The notes: a model not told the origin generated them from the letters alone. DNA of 64,000 bases from Homoserinibacter gongjuensis (GCF_030161875.1 NZ_BSVA01000001.1:1426001-1490000), one strand, 5' to 3'. Shown: positions 26,545 through 38,272, counted from the first letter of the stretch. Numbers and translations: made by a program.

Positions 26545-28283
26545 CTTCGCGGCACCCGACTCCGCGCCGCCCGGGTCCCCGCTCTGCCCAACTCAAGGAG
26601 CGTCCTGCCCAAATCAAGGAACGGATGTGACTCACGTCGGTTTCTGGGGCGGATGGGGCCACCAGCAGCCCCGCGTTCCTTGATTTGGGAGCGATGTTCC
26701 TTGACTTGGGAGCCGCGTTCCTTGATTTGGGCGACGGGCCGCGCCGCGTCAGGGCCGCCGGATGCCTCAGCCGGCGGGGCGGTTCGCCCGGCGTCCGCCG
26801 CGGCGGGGTTGCCCTGCGGCGCCGAGCTCGACGAGGTGTAGACGGGCGTGCTGCCGCTGCGCGGAGCCGCCGAGCGACCCGAGCCCGAGCCCGAGCGGCC
26901 GGAGCTCGAGCGAGCCTGGCCTCCCGCGTTCGAGCGCTGGCCCGAGGCGGCGGGGCGACCCGAGCGGTCGCGACGGGGACGGTCCGCGTGCTGCAGCTGT
27001 GCGGCATCCCGCTCACCGCGCGCCGCGCGCTTGCGTTGTGCGTTGGCGCCCTGGCTGCGTCCGCCGCCGCCCTGCTGCTGCTTGGGCGCGCGCGGCTCGG
27101 GCTTCACGTACGCCGCGATCTCGCCGACGAGCGTGGCGACCGGCGCGGCATCCGCGGTGACCTTGCGGATGGTGGCCTCGATGCCGGCCTTGCGCATGAG
27201 CTGTGCCACGTCCTTCTCCTGCGCGGGCAGCACGAGGGTCACGACGTCACCCTCGGAGCCGGCGCGGGCCGTGCGCCCCGAACGGTGCAGGTATGCCTTG
27301 TGCTCGGTCGGCGGGTCGACGTGCACGACGAGATCGACGTCGTCGACGTGCACCCCGCGCGCTGCGACATCCGTGGCCACGAGCACGCGCACCGAGCCGT
27401 CGGAGAACGCCGCCAGGTTGCGGTCGCGCTGCGGCTGCGAGAGGTTGCCGTGCAGGTCGACCGCCGGGATGCCGGAGGCCGTGAGCTGCTGCGCGAGCTT
27501 CTTCGCGTGGTGCTTGGTGCGCATGAAGAGGATGCGACGCCCGGTGCCCGAGGCGAGTCGCTGCACGAGCTCCTTCTTCGCCTCGACGCCCTCGACGCCG
27601 AACACGTGGTGGGTCATCTTCACGGGCGGCTCGTCGATCTCGTTGACCGAGTGCATGACGGGGTTGTGCAGGAAGCGCTTCACGAGCTTGTCGACCCCGT
27701 TGTCGAGGGTCGCCGAGAACAGCAGCCGCTGGCCACCGGCGGGGGTCGCCGCGAGGATGCGCGTGACGCCCGGCAGGAAGCCGAGGTCGGCCATGTGGTC
27801 GGCCTCGTCGATGACGGTGATCTCGATGGCGTCGAGGCTGATGAGCCGCTGCCCCATGAGGTCCTCGAGCCGGCCCGGGCAGGCCACCACGATGTCGACG
27901 CCCGCCTTGAGCGCCGCCACCTGGCGGTTCTGCGAGACGCCGCCGTAGATCGTGGTCACGGTGAGGTCGTAGGCGTCCGCGAGCGGCGTGACGACGGCCG
28001 CGATCTGGGTCGCGAGCTCGCGCGTCGGGGCCAGGATGAGGGCGAGCGGCAGGCCCGGACGGCGCGCGCCGCCGGCGAGGCCGGTGCCGAGCCGCGCCAC
28101 GAGCGGAAGCGAGAATGCGAGAGTCTTGCCCGAGCCGGTGCGGCCGCGGCCGAGCACGTCGCGTCCGGCGAGCGTGTCGGGCAGGGTGTCGATCTGGATC
28201 GGGAACGGAGTCGTCTTGCCGTCGGCCGCGAGGGTCGCGACGAGCGGGGCGGGCACGCCGAGCGTGCCGAAGTCGGTGGTCAT
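26415..28283 (-). CDS. DEAD-box RNA helicase
   Basis: Q motif (FGTLGVPAPL, PFPIQ), Walker A RTGSGKT, APTRELATQI, GGVSQNR, VIDEADHMADLGF, SATLD, RILFMRTK, DVAARGVHV and HRSGRTAR: a complete DEAD-box core of about 390 residues, then a basic Gly/Ser/Arg-rich tail. It unwinds RNA in ribosome assembly or cold adaptation, by family. The open frame runs to 26415, through five copies of a palindromic repeat and into the convergent Nudix gene. That end is suspicious: one missing base in the tail (for example at the G run 26775-26778) would move the stop to TGA 26767-26769, leaving the repeats intergenic. Promoter-like TAGGGT (minus strand, 28446-28451) implies a leader of about 155 nt. Confidence 0.87.
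   Translation of the reverse strand: MTTDFGTLGVPAPLVATLAADGKTTPFPIQIDTLPDTLAGRDVLGRGRTGSGKTLAFSLPLVARLGTGLAGGARRPGLPLALILAPTRELATQIAAVVTPLADAYDLTVTTIYGGVSQNRQVAALKAGVDIVVACPGRLEDLMGQRLISLDAIEITVIDEADHMADLGFLPGVTRILAATPAGGQRLLFSATLDNGVDKLVKRFLHNPVMHSVNEIDEPPVKMTHHVFGVEGVEAKKELVQRLASGTGRRILFMRTKHHAKKLAQQLTASGIPAVDLHGNLSQPQRDRNLAAFSDGSVRVLVATDVAARGVHVDDVDLVVHVDPPTEHKAYLHRSGRTARAGSEGDVVTLVLPAQEKDVAQLMRKAGIEATIRKVTADAAPVATLVGEIAAYVKPEPRAPKQQQGGGGRSQGANAQRKRAARGERDAAQLQHADRPRRDRSGRPAASGQRSNAGGQARSSSGRSGSGSGRSAAPRSGSTPVYTSSSSAPQGNPAAADAGRTAPPAEASGGPDAARPVAQIKERGSQVKEHRSQIKERGAAGGPIRPRNRRESHPFLDLGRTLLELGRAGTRAARSRVPRSQPSTPTEASAARRRVPRPPSSSAWKAADDASAGVTQVISSAS
26587..26731. repeat. Palindromic repeat cluster, CCCAAATCAAGGAACG family
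   Basis: Five 16-nt units. Forward: CCCAACTCAAGGAGCG (26587-26602) and CCCAAATCAAGGAACG (26608-26623). Reverse complement orientation: 26674-26689 and 26716-26731 (both perfect to unit 2) and 26695-26710 (two changes). Units 2 and 3 form a perfect inverted repeat around a 50-nt spacer. The design (two forward arms, about 50-nt spacer, inverted arms) mirrors the unrelated GTCGAAAATGCAGGA family. Confidence 0.85.
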
Positions 28284-28451
28284 GTGGTGCTTTCGAGTGA
28301 TCCGCGCGCGAGCATGCGCAAGCGGGAAAGGGCGAGCGTGCCGGTCGGCACGTCGGTTCGCCGTGAAGGAATGTCATCGCGCGGGGCGTGAGAGCACCGG
28401 GCGGGAGGAAGCGTTCGACGACGCAGGCGCATGAGCGCCTCGGCAACCCTA
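28284..28451 (-). promoter_or_regulatory. Long 5' leader and promoter of the DEAD-box helicase
   Basis: A minus-strand -10 TAGGGT (28446-28451) with a poor -35 is the best promoter. The leader holds a nested hairpin at 28331-28362: GTGCCG-GT-CGGCAC inside GGCGA/TCGCC. Long structured leaders are typical of cold-inducible helicase genes, so temperature or autoregulation is possible. No gene is visible here. Confidence 0.4.
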
Positions 28452-28502
28452 GCCCATGTCGGGATGTGACACCTCGTTTCGAGGCGGATGCCCAGCCGTC
28501 GC

Positions 28503-28515
28503 TACCCTCGGGGGC
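28503..28515 (+). promoter_or_regulatory. Leaderless promoter of the ComB-like gene
   Basis: TACCCT (28503-28508), seven bases, ATG 28516, and no Shine-Dalgarno. Confidence 0.5.
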
Positions 28516-29009
28516 ATGACGTCGCCGCGCACGCAGAGCTACTACCAGGTCCGGTTCGAGTGGGGTGCCGAGGGTGCGCGCGCCGTCGCCGACGGAGTGC
28601 ACGCGATCGTCTGGGTCGACGAGCTGGGCTCCGAGGAGGTGCCCGAACTCGGCGTCGAGGTGGTTGCGGGCGCGCTGCGCAGCGCGGATGCCGTGGCCCG
28701 CTGGTCCCTGGAGCGGCAGGCCGAGCTGGGGGTCGATTCGTGATCGCGGTCGTGGCTGCGGGTGCGCGCCAGAGCGACGGCTCGCTGCGGTTCACGGTCG
28801 AGGACCTGCTGGCATCCGGGGCCATCATCGAGGCGATCTCCGACCTCGGCATCGACCACACCTCGCCGGAGGCTGCGGCGGCCATCGCCGCCTACGCGGG
28901 GCTGCGCGGCGCGACCCGCCATCTGCTCACGGCATCCGTGTCGGCGCGCGAGCTCGGTGTGACCCAGCTCGACCTCGAACCGGCGACCGAGGTCGAGCGG
29001 CTGCGCTGA
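28516..29009 (+). CDS. 2-phosphosulfolactate phosphatase (ComB)-like protein, short, one frameshift
   Basis: The first 75 codons (YYQVRFEWGAEGARAVADGV, HAIVWVDELGS) end at TGA 28741; a second frame from GTG 28740 continues VIAVVAAGARQSDGSLRFTVEDLLASGAIIEAISDLG and ends at 29009. Together they read like ComB-family proteins (start QV.FDWG, middle IAVV.AG.R..DGSLR..ED.L.AGAI). One missing base near 28738 would join them, in line with other genes here; a true split with GTGA coupling is the alternative. Even joined, about 164 residues is short of the usual 230 or so, and the family's VVVDVL block is altered, so enzymatic activity is uncertain. Confidence 0.6.
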
Positions 29010-29092
29010 GCCGACGACCCGCGACCACCGCCCGCGACCACCGCCCAGGGCCGTCGCCGAACTGCGACAATGGAAGCTGATCGGAACAGGCG

Positions 29093-29542
29093 GTGATCGG
29101 TGTGGACGCGACGAGAGACGGTGTCGCGCCGGCGGGCGCGCACGAACACACGCTGGGCAGCTGCCCGGAGTGCTTCGTGGAGTTGCAGCGCGACGGCGAG
29201 TGGTGGCGTGCGCGGCCCGAGGGCGCGCGGCTCGTAGGGCTTGTCGTGGCGCGCGACGACCTGCCGCCGATCGTCGAGCAGCGCGCCGACCTCGCGCGGT
29301 TCGGCGTTTCGATTCACGACTTCCGGCATCCGGCTCCCGAGACGCACGAGACCTGGGAGCAGCGGCTCGAGCGCTCCTTCGGGCGCCTCGAGCGCGGCGA
29401 TGTGCTCGTCGTGGCGAACCGCCACGCCCTCGGTCGGGGGCTCGACGAGGAGGCCCGCACGATCGCCTCGTTGCGCTCGCGCGGCGTGGTCGTGAAGGTG
29501 CTGCGGCACGGGGCGAACCACCTCGCCGACGTCGAGGTCTGA
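29093..29542 (+). CDS. Resolvase-like small protein of unknown function
   Basis: 149 residues. Residues 18-45 hold a CPEC pair and a Trp-rich strand (LGSCPECFVELQRDGEWWRA). The rest, ARFGVSIHDFRHPAPETHET and GDVLVVANRHALGRGLDEEA followed by TIASLRSRGVVVKVL, resembles the second half of a serine-resolvase catalytic domain (GD.LVV..LDRLGRSL...L..RGV). The N-terminal strand with the nucleophile serine and any DNA-binding domain are absent. Probably a domesticated relative and not a recombinase. Start GTG 29093 or 29102. Confidence 0.55.
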   Translation: MIGVDATRDGVAPAGAHEHTLGSCPECFVELQRDGEWWRARPEGARLVGLVVARDDLPPIVEQRADLARFGVSIHDFRHPAPETHETWEQRLERSFGRLERGDVLVVANRHALGRGLDEEARTIASLRSRGVVVKVLRHGANHLADVEV

Positions 29543-29568
29543 TCCAGCGCGAGCCGCGTGGCGGGGCG

Positions 29569-29580
29569 TAGCCTCGAGCC
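29569..29580 (+). promoter_or_regulatory. Leaderless promoter of the DUF427 gene
   Basis: TAGCCT (29569-29574), six bases, ATG 29581, and no Shine-Dalgarno. Confidence 0.55.
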
Positions 29581-29892
29581 ATGTTCCAGGCGAAGCTCGG
29601 AGACCAGGTGATCGCGGAGGCCGACGAGGCCGACGTCGTGCACATCGAAGGCAATGTGTACTTCCCACCATCGTCGGTGGCGGAGGGCGTGCTGCGGGAC
29701 AGCCCGACCCCGTACACCTGCCCGTGGAAGGGCGAGTGCCAGTACTACAGTGTGCGTTCCGGGGATGACTGGCTCACCGACCGCGCCTGGGCCTACCCCG
29801 AGCCGTATCCCACGGCCATCGACAAGGTCGGGCGTGACTTCAGCGGCTTCGTGGCGTTCTGGAAGGACGTGCAGGTCTCCCAGACCGCGTAG
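29581..29892 (+). CDS. DUF427 domain protein
   Basis: 103 residues, the whole length being one DUF427 domain: VIAEADEADVVHIEGNVYFP, SPTPYTCPWKGECQYYSV, DRAWAYPEPYPTAIDKV and FVAFWKDVQV. TPYTCPWKG is the family fingerprint, with a conserved Cys. Small cytosolic beta-rich proteins of unknown role, common in actinobacteria. Convergent with the RidA gene nine bases away. Confidence 0.85.
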   Translation: MFQAKLGDQVIAEADEADVVHIEGNVYFPPSSVAEGVLRDSPTPYTCPWKGECQYYSVRSGDDWLTDRAWAYPEPYPTAIDKVGRDFSGFVAFWKDVQVSQTA

Positions 29893-29901
29893 CGCCCGAG
29901 C

Positions 29902-30285
29902 TCAGCCGAGCGCGGCGATCGCCTCGACGCCGACGAGCGCTTCCGGCCGCCCGAGCGAGGCGACCTTGAGCACAGTCACGGCGGTGGGGTTCATGCCCCA
30001 CACCTCGGCGGATGCGCGATAGGCCTCGTTGGGGTCGACCGACTCCGCGAGGTAGATCGTGAGCTTCACGACATCCGTGACGCTCGCGCCGCCTTCTTCG
30101 AGCACGGCCAGCACGTTGCGCAGCGCCTGAGCGGTCTGCTCTTCGAGACCGCCCCTGATCTGGCCGGTGGCGTCCGTGCCGTTCTGCTCGCCGACGTACA
30201 GTGTGCGGCCGGCGGGCGCGATGGTGCCCTGCGAGAAGGCGGGGTTGCGGTGCAGCGCGGCGGGGTTGAGGTGGGTGACGGTCAT
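29902..30285 (-). CDS. RidA/YjgF-family protein
   Basis: 127 residues. NPAFSQGTIAPAGRTLYVGEQNG, GGLEEQTAQALRNVLAVLEEGG and VVKLTIYLAE are typical of the RidA/YER057c/UK114 family, whose founding members hydrolyse reactive imines/enamines released by PLP enzymes. The usual active-site Arg-Glu pair near the C-terminus is replaced by GRPEALVGVEAIAAL, which keeps a Glu; this fits one of the non-RidA Rid subfamilies, so deaminase activity is not assured. ATG 30285 has AAGGAGG upstream and overlaps the stop of the CGNR gene (ATGA). Confidence 0.8.
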   Translation of the reverse strand: MTVTHLNPAALHRNPAFSQGTIAPAGRTLYVGEQNGTDATGQIRGGLEEQTAQALRNVLAVLEEGGASVTDVVKLTIYLAESVDPNEAYRASAEVWGMNPTAVTVLKVASLGRPEALVGVEAIAALG

Positions 30286-30877
30286 CGTTCCTCCTTCTGG
30301 GCGTGGGTGCGCGCTCGGTGCGCGCGCACCTTGGCTCGGTTGCCGCAGCGCTGCATGGAGCACCAGCGGCGGTTGTTGGTGCGTGATTCGTCGCGATAGA
30401 CCATGCGGCAGTCGTCGGCGTCGCAGCGTCGGATGCGACCCTCGGGCGCTCCGAGATTCGCGACGGCCTCACGGGCGAGGGTCGAGAGAGCCTGGGCGAC
30501 GCGGATGCGACCCGCGCCGGCCTGTCGGCGCCCGCCGTCGAGCGCGGGTGGGATGTCGGGTGTCGCCGCGAAGAGGTTGAGGGTGTCGATGTCGTCGGGA
30601 GCGGGGGCTCGCCGTCGGCAGCGGCGACGTAGAGCCGCGTGAGGGCGCCGCGCAGGATGAGCGCGTCGGCGAGGTCGCGTTCGTTCGCGTCGTCGGCCTG
30701 GATGTGCCCGACGTGTTCCGCGAGCCAGGCGCCGAGGTCGTGCGGGGTGCGCATCCGCTCCCACTCGGGCACGCCGCGGCCCATGTCTCCGGTGTACGCG
30801 AAGTCGAGGCTCTCGGCACCCGCGTCGAAGAACCACGGGGAACCGTGCGCGGGGTGCATCCACTGACCGGTGCTCAT
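30282..30877 (-). CDS. CGNR zinc-finger (ABATE) regulator (one frameshift)
   Basis: About 198 residues after restoring one base in the G run 30603-30607. N-terminal ABATE domain: WFFDAGAESLDFAYTGDMG and LILRGALTRLYVAAADG. C-terminal zinc finger: CDADDCRMVYRDESRTNNRR, then WCSMQRCGNRAKVRAHRAR, with the Cys-Cys...Cys...CGNR pattern of this probable stress-sensing DNA-binding family. It overlaps the RidA gene, making a two-gene unit; regulation of RidA is plausible. A minus-strand -10 TATGCT (30884-30889) lies six bases before ATG 30877, so the transcript is probably leaderless. Confidence 0.83.
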
Positions 30878-30908
30878 GTAACTAGCATAGGGGTTTCTGG
30901 GCCGCGGA

Positions 30909-30952
30909 GGCTTCGAGACGCGTCGTGCTGCGCACGGCGCTCCTCAGCCACC
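30909..30952. repeat. REP-like palindromic unit, intergenic (site C)
   Basis: GGCTTCGAGACGCG, a GC hairpin (GTGCTGCGCAC), then CGCTCCTCAGCCACC. Its reverse complement matches unit 1 of site B in lhr at most positions outside the hairpin loop. Lies between the CGNR gene start and the SprT gene stop. Confidence 0.8.
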
Positions 30953-31007
30953 TCGGCAGGCCTCCCGCTCGGAGCGGCCACGTCGGCGAGGCCTCCCGCT
31001 CCGAGCC
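30947..31007. repeat. Tandem 30-bp duplication
   Basis: Two adjacent copies, 30947-30976 and 30977-31007, share GCCAC(C/G)TCGGC then AGGCCTCCCGCTC(G/C)GAGC. The first overlaps the end of the REP-like unit. Non-coding. Confidence 0.6.
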
Positions 31008-31022
31008 GGCGCATCGACAGCC

Positions 31023-31493
31023 CTACCGCCGCACCCAGTTGATCTTCAGCGCGGGGTCGAAACGTCGCGAGCACTTGCCGCACGAGGTCACCCGGGTCGG
31101 GCGTCGGTACCGGTAGGCGACGTGCCCGTTGGGACACGTGCCGACCCACGGCGCGAGCTCGTGCGGCACGGGGCCGTCGTGCGTGCGCCCGCCGACGTAG
31201 CCGAGTTCGGCCGCCATGCGCTTCCACTCGGGACCGTGCCCGGCCTTCGGGCCGACGATCGCGTGCGCCACCTCGTGCAGCAGCGTCTGGTGCACCTCGT
31301 CGTCGTCGGAACGCAACGCGATGTGCCGGGAGACCGAGATGCGCTTGGCGGTGTAGTTGCAGAGCCCCGCGCGGGTCTTCGCGTGATCGAAGGAGAACGT
31401 CCAGCTGTCGTCGAGGTGCATGCGGATGAGCGCGTCGGCCCACACCCGCACGCGCGCCAGGCGCTGCGCCGGATTCTCGGAGCTGTCGGCCAT
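31023..31493 (-). CDS. SprT-like zinc metalloprotease-type protein
   Basis: 156 residues. LLHEVAHAIVGPKAGHGPEW contains HEVAH plus a third His ligand of the SprT/Spartan fold; RAGLCNYTAKRISVSRHIAL precedes it. A C-terminal zinc-ribbon-like part carries GTCPNGH and TSCGKCSRRFDP. Spartan relatives cleave DNA-protein crosslinks; bacterial SprT-like proteins are little studied. Start ATG 31493; its coding region begins three bases after the upstream dehydrogenase stop, so the two are co-transcribed. Confidence 0.82.
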   Translation of the reverse strand: MADSSENPAQRLARVRVWADALIRMHLDDSWTFSFDHAKTRAGLCNYTAKRISVSRHIALRSDDDEVHQTLLHEVAHAIVGPKAGHGPEWKRMAAELGYVGGRTHDGPVPHELAPWVGTCPNGHVAYRYRRPTRVTSCGKCSRRFDPALKINWVRR

Positions 31494-31495
31494 GC

Positions 31496-32622
31496 TCAGC
31501 CCTCGACCAGCTGGGTGAGCCGCACCGAGAGGATGCGATCGTCGTCCGCGGCCGGATCACCGCGCCCGTCGGTGTTGTTCGTCACGAACCAGAGCGATCC
31601 GTCGGCGGCCGGCAGCACCTCGCGGATACGCCCGAACTCGCCCGTGAACCAGGCGACGGGATCGAGCCCGCCGTCCATGGTCGGATAGAGCGCCCAGACG
31701 CGCGCGCCCCGCAACGCCGCAAGGAAGAAGGTGCCGTCGACGTACGTCAGCGCGCTCGGGCTCGCCTCGCTCGTGGGCCACTGCACCACGGGATCGACAT
31801 AGCCCGCGACGCCACCCTGGCCCTCCACGATGGGCCAGCCGTAGTTGCCGCCCGCCTCGATGCGGTTGACCTCGTCCCAGGTGTTCTGCCCGAACTCGGC
31901 CGCCCACAGCTGGCCCGCACCATCCCATGCCAGCCCCTGCGGGTTGCGGTGCCCGAGCGAGTAGACGAGCGACCCGGCGAAGGGGTTGTCAGCGGGCACC
32001 GCGCCCTCGGGCGTCATGCGCAGGATCTTGCCATTGAGGTTCGACGGGTCTTGCGCGCGATCCGGCACCGCCGCGTCGCCGACCGTCGCGTAGAGCATGC
32101 CGTCAGGCCCGAAGGCGATGCGCCCTCCGTCGTGGTTGCCGGCCTTCGCGAGCCCCGTCAACACGTCGTTCGGTGCCCCGAGCGCGAGGTCGTCGCCGAG
32201 CGGCATCCGCACGATGCGGTTGTCGGATGCCGTGGTCAGATACGCGTACAGCCAACGGCTCCCGGCCTCGTCGAGCAGCGCGAGTCCGAGCAGGCCGCCT
32301 TCGCCCTGGTGCACGACGCCCGGCACGGTGCCGATCGGTGCGAGCGACCCGTCGGCGGAGAGGTGCTGCACGACGCCCGTGTCGCGCTCGCTCACGAGGG
32401 CCTCACCCGGCGCCTCGGGAAGCAGCACGACCGACCACGGGCTCGTCAGCCCGGACGCGATCACGACCGGATCGCCCGCGGGCTGCACGGGCCCCGCGGA
32501 TCCTTCCGGCGGCGTCGCCAGACCCCACCCGATGTCGCGCCCGGCGGAGGTGGGGCGACGCACCCGGACACCAGCGCCACGGCCAGGACGGCGGCCGCGG
32601 CAAGCGGAGTGCGGGAGGTCAT
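31496..32622 (-). CDS. Lipoprotein PQQ-type sugar dehydrogenase (one frameshift)
   Basis: About 375 residues. MTSRTPLAAAAVLAVALVSGC is a lipoprotein signal with lipobox; one restored base at the C run 32523-32526 joins it to the mature protein. The body is a glucose/sorbosone dehydrogenase beta-propeller: LTSPWSVVLLPEAPGEALVS, GEGGLLGLAL, AGNHDGGRIAFGPDGMLYAT, YSLGHRNPQGLAWD, WAAEFGQNTWDEVNRIEAGG and NYGWP. The family oxidises sugars outside the membrane with PQQ or is structurally related without known activity. HRNPQG and EVN are retained. Start ATG 32622. Confidence 0.82.
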
Positions 32623-32663
32623 GCCCCCATTCCAGCACCGCGCGCCGACACCCGCGCGGTGCG

Positions 32664-33520
32664 TCATCGTTTCGGGGGAATCTGGAACACCCCGCGCCCC
32701 GGGGGAGGAGAGGCCACGGCCGTCGCGTCCGTCACGACCGGAGCTCCCGCGATCCAGGCGCGCAGGGTCGACCCGTGCACGAGCTGGGCCGGATGCGGTC
32801 CCCCGCGAGCAGCCGCGGCATCCAGTCCAGCGGCAGTCCGGTCGCGGAGGCGGCGAGCACGAAGTTGCCGAAACGCCGCCCCTTGATCACCTGCGCCTCG
32901 CCCAGCACCGCGACATCCGCGAACACCATGCCGAGCGTGGCGGCCTGTCCGCGAGCGAAGACCGCGCCCTGCCCGTCGGCGATGTTGGCGAGCAGCACGC
33001 CATCGGGGGCGAGCAGGGCCGCGCATTCGGTATAGAACTCGACGCTCGTCACGTGCGCGGGCGTGCGCGCGCCCGAGAACACGTCGACGACGAGAAGATC
33101 GACGGCACCGCGCAGCCCCGCGGGCAGCCGACCGAGCACCTCGCGCGCATCGCCGTAGCGCACGCGGATCGATGCGTCACGCGGCAGCGGCAGTTCGGCC
33201 CGCACGAGCTCCACGAGCGCGGGTTCGAGCTCGACCACCTGCTGACGTGAGCCCGGTCGCGTCGCCGCGATGTAGCGCGGGATCGTCAGGGCACCCGCCC
33301 CGAGATGAACGGCCGTGATCGGCTCACCCGGATCGCGCAGCTCGTCGATGACGTGCCCCATGCGCGCGATGTACTCATAGAAGAGGTGTGTGGGGTCGTC
33401 GAGATCCACGTGCGACTGCGGCGTTCCGTCGACCACGAGCTCGAAACCCGAGGTGTACCGGTCGGGGCGCACCACGGCGCGCATCCCGTTCGACAGACGT
33501 GCGCTCGGCAGCTCCTCCAC
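32664..33520 (-). CDS. Spermidine-synthase-like methyltransferase-fold protein (one frameshift)
   Basis: About 285 residues with one base restored in the C run 32800-32804. SAM-fold motifs: AVHLGAGALTIPRYIAAT, VVELEPALVELVRAEL, RVRYGDAREVLGRL and DLLVVDVFSGA. FELVVDGTPQSHVDLDDPTH is the usual N-terminal part of polyamine-synthase-like proteins. The Asp pair typical of true spermidine synthases is not evident, so aminopropyl transfer is unproven; many actinobacterial copies are annotated only as fused or orphan SpeE-like. Start GTG 33520, preceded by GAGAATGGGCGC. Confidence 0.75.
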
Positions 33521-33650
33521 GCGCCCATTCTCTCCCGCGTCGACGACCCGAGGGCGGATGCGGGGGTCAACCCCACCCGCGCGGGGGTCTGCCGCATGTC
33601 GCGCGGCGACGCCACCGGCGAGGCTCGAGGAGGAACGAGAGGAGACCCCC

Positions 33651-34445
33651 ATGAACACCACCACCCAGAACGAGACCCCTGCCCCGACCCCCGACCAGGA
33701 CCCCCGCAGCGCCCACCCCGCATCCGGCCGCCGCCGCCGCGCGCTCGTCGGCATCGCCGCGGTCGCCGTCGCGGGCCTCGCTCTCGCGGGCTGCGTGCGC
33801 CTGCCGGGCGTCGCATCCGGCCCCCGCGTCGAGACGGAGCACGAGGTGTCGGATGCCGTGCACGCCTTGCGCCTGGAGACCGCCGGCGACGTCACCGTCG
33901 AGCTCGGCGACGAGCCGGGCCTGACCGTCCGCGCGCCGAAGTCGGTGAGCGACCGCCTGACCGTCGACGAGGAGGACGGCACGCTCGTGCTCGGAATCCG
34001 CGGCCCCGGCTGGACCTCCGGCAAGGTCAGCTACACGCTCACGGTGCGATCCTTCGACGAGCTCGACCTTCAGGGTGCGGGTGATGTCACCGCCGACTTC
34101 TCGGATGCCGACGAGGTCGAGATCACCGTCTCCGGCGCCGGAGACGTGCGCGCCACGGGTGTCGACGCGGCGCGCGTCGAGGTCGAGATCAGCGGTGCGG
34201 GCGATGTGCGCATCGAGGGCACCGCGGATGAGGGCGAGCTGAAGGTCGGCGGAGCCGGCACCATCCGCGCGTCGAAGCTCGTGCTCACGCGCGCCGAGGC
34301 CGAGGTCTCGGGCGCGGGCGACATCCACGTGCACGCGACGGCGACGCTCGACGCCGAGGTCTCGGGCCTGGGCGACATCCACGTCTCGGGCGATCCGCGC
34401 ATCACGCGCGAGGTCTCGGGTCTCGGCGACATCGTCGAGGGCTGA
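33651..34445 (+). CDS. DUF2807 (GIN-domain) lipoprotein
   Basis: 264 residues. A disordered Thr/Pro-rich start and an RRRR patch precede ALVGIAAVAVAGLALAGC, a lipobox. The mature part is a parallel beta-solenoid-like DUF2807/head-GIN domain, visible from repeats of SGAGDV, SGAGDI and SGLGDI spaced about 20 residues. The role of the family is unknown; it is surface exposed. GGAG lies a few bases before ATG 33651. Divergent from the SpeE-like gene and followed by a strong hairpin. Confidence 0.8.
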   Translation: MNTTTQNETPAPTPDQDPRSAHPASGRRRRALVGIAAVAVAGLALAGCVRLPGVASGPRVETEHEVSDAVHALRLETAGDVTVELGDEPGLTVRAPKSVSDRLTVDEEDGTLVLGIRGPGWTSGKVSYTLTVRSFDELDLQGAGDVTADFSDADEVEITVSGAGDVRATGVDAARVEVEISGAGDVRIEGTADEGELKVGGAGTIRASKLVLTRAEAEVSGAGDIHVHATATLDAEVSGLGDIHVSGDPRITREVSGLGDIVEG

Positions 34446-34469
34446 CGCGCCACCGGGCGGCGCAGCGGT

Positions 34470-34501
34470 CACGCGGCGGGGGCAGTTGCTCCCGCCGCGT
34501 G
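34470..34501 (+). terminator. Terminator hairpin after the DUF2807 gene
   Basis: CACGCGGCGGG (34470-34480), 10-nt loop, CCCGCCGCGTG (34491-34501): a perfect 11-bp stem 25 bases after the stop codon, without a T-tract. Confidence 0.7.
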
Positions 34502-34793
34502 CTGCATCCCCGCCCGCGCGTGCGGCTGCTCCCGCCGACCGGATGACGTCGGCCGCCGGGCTTTATAGACCCGACGGGAAGCGATGTCAAGGAATAAGTA
34601 GACACGGCGCGTCGTTTCGACCTATAGTTGTTCTTTGCGCTCCCCTACACCTGTGCCCTCATATTGCGGTCGGCCGATGTGTGCCCGGAGGCGGATCCCG
34701 AAAATGGCGGCGGGATCGCCCACCTGTTGCGGAGCGCCTCCTCACTGACCGACACGAACTGAGACCGACGGGTCTCACGGAGGTTATTTTCCC
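34502..34793 (+). promoter_or_regulatory. rpoBC promoter and leader
   Basis: No gene is visible between the hairpin and rpoB. TAGACA (34599-34604), 18 bp, TATAGT (34623-34628) is the strongest promoter in the window and would give a leader of about 160 nt. GAGACC-GACG-GGTCTC (34761-34776) forms a hairpin three bases before the Shine-Dalgarno GGAGG (34779-34783), which serves a TTG start. The leader is less GC-rich than its surroundings. Confidence 0.7.

Positions 34794-38272
<3,479 letters not shown>

Noticed and set aside
26587..26731. CRISPR or toxin-antitoxin operator from the CCCAAATCAAGGAACG units
   Set aside because: Mixed orientation and very short spacing; no cas or antitoxin-like gene beside them.
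29093..29542. Functional site-specific recombinase or remnant of a mobile element
   Set aside because: No catalytic Ser region, no DNA-binding domain, no attachment repeats or transposase nearby.
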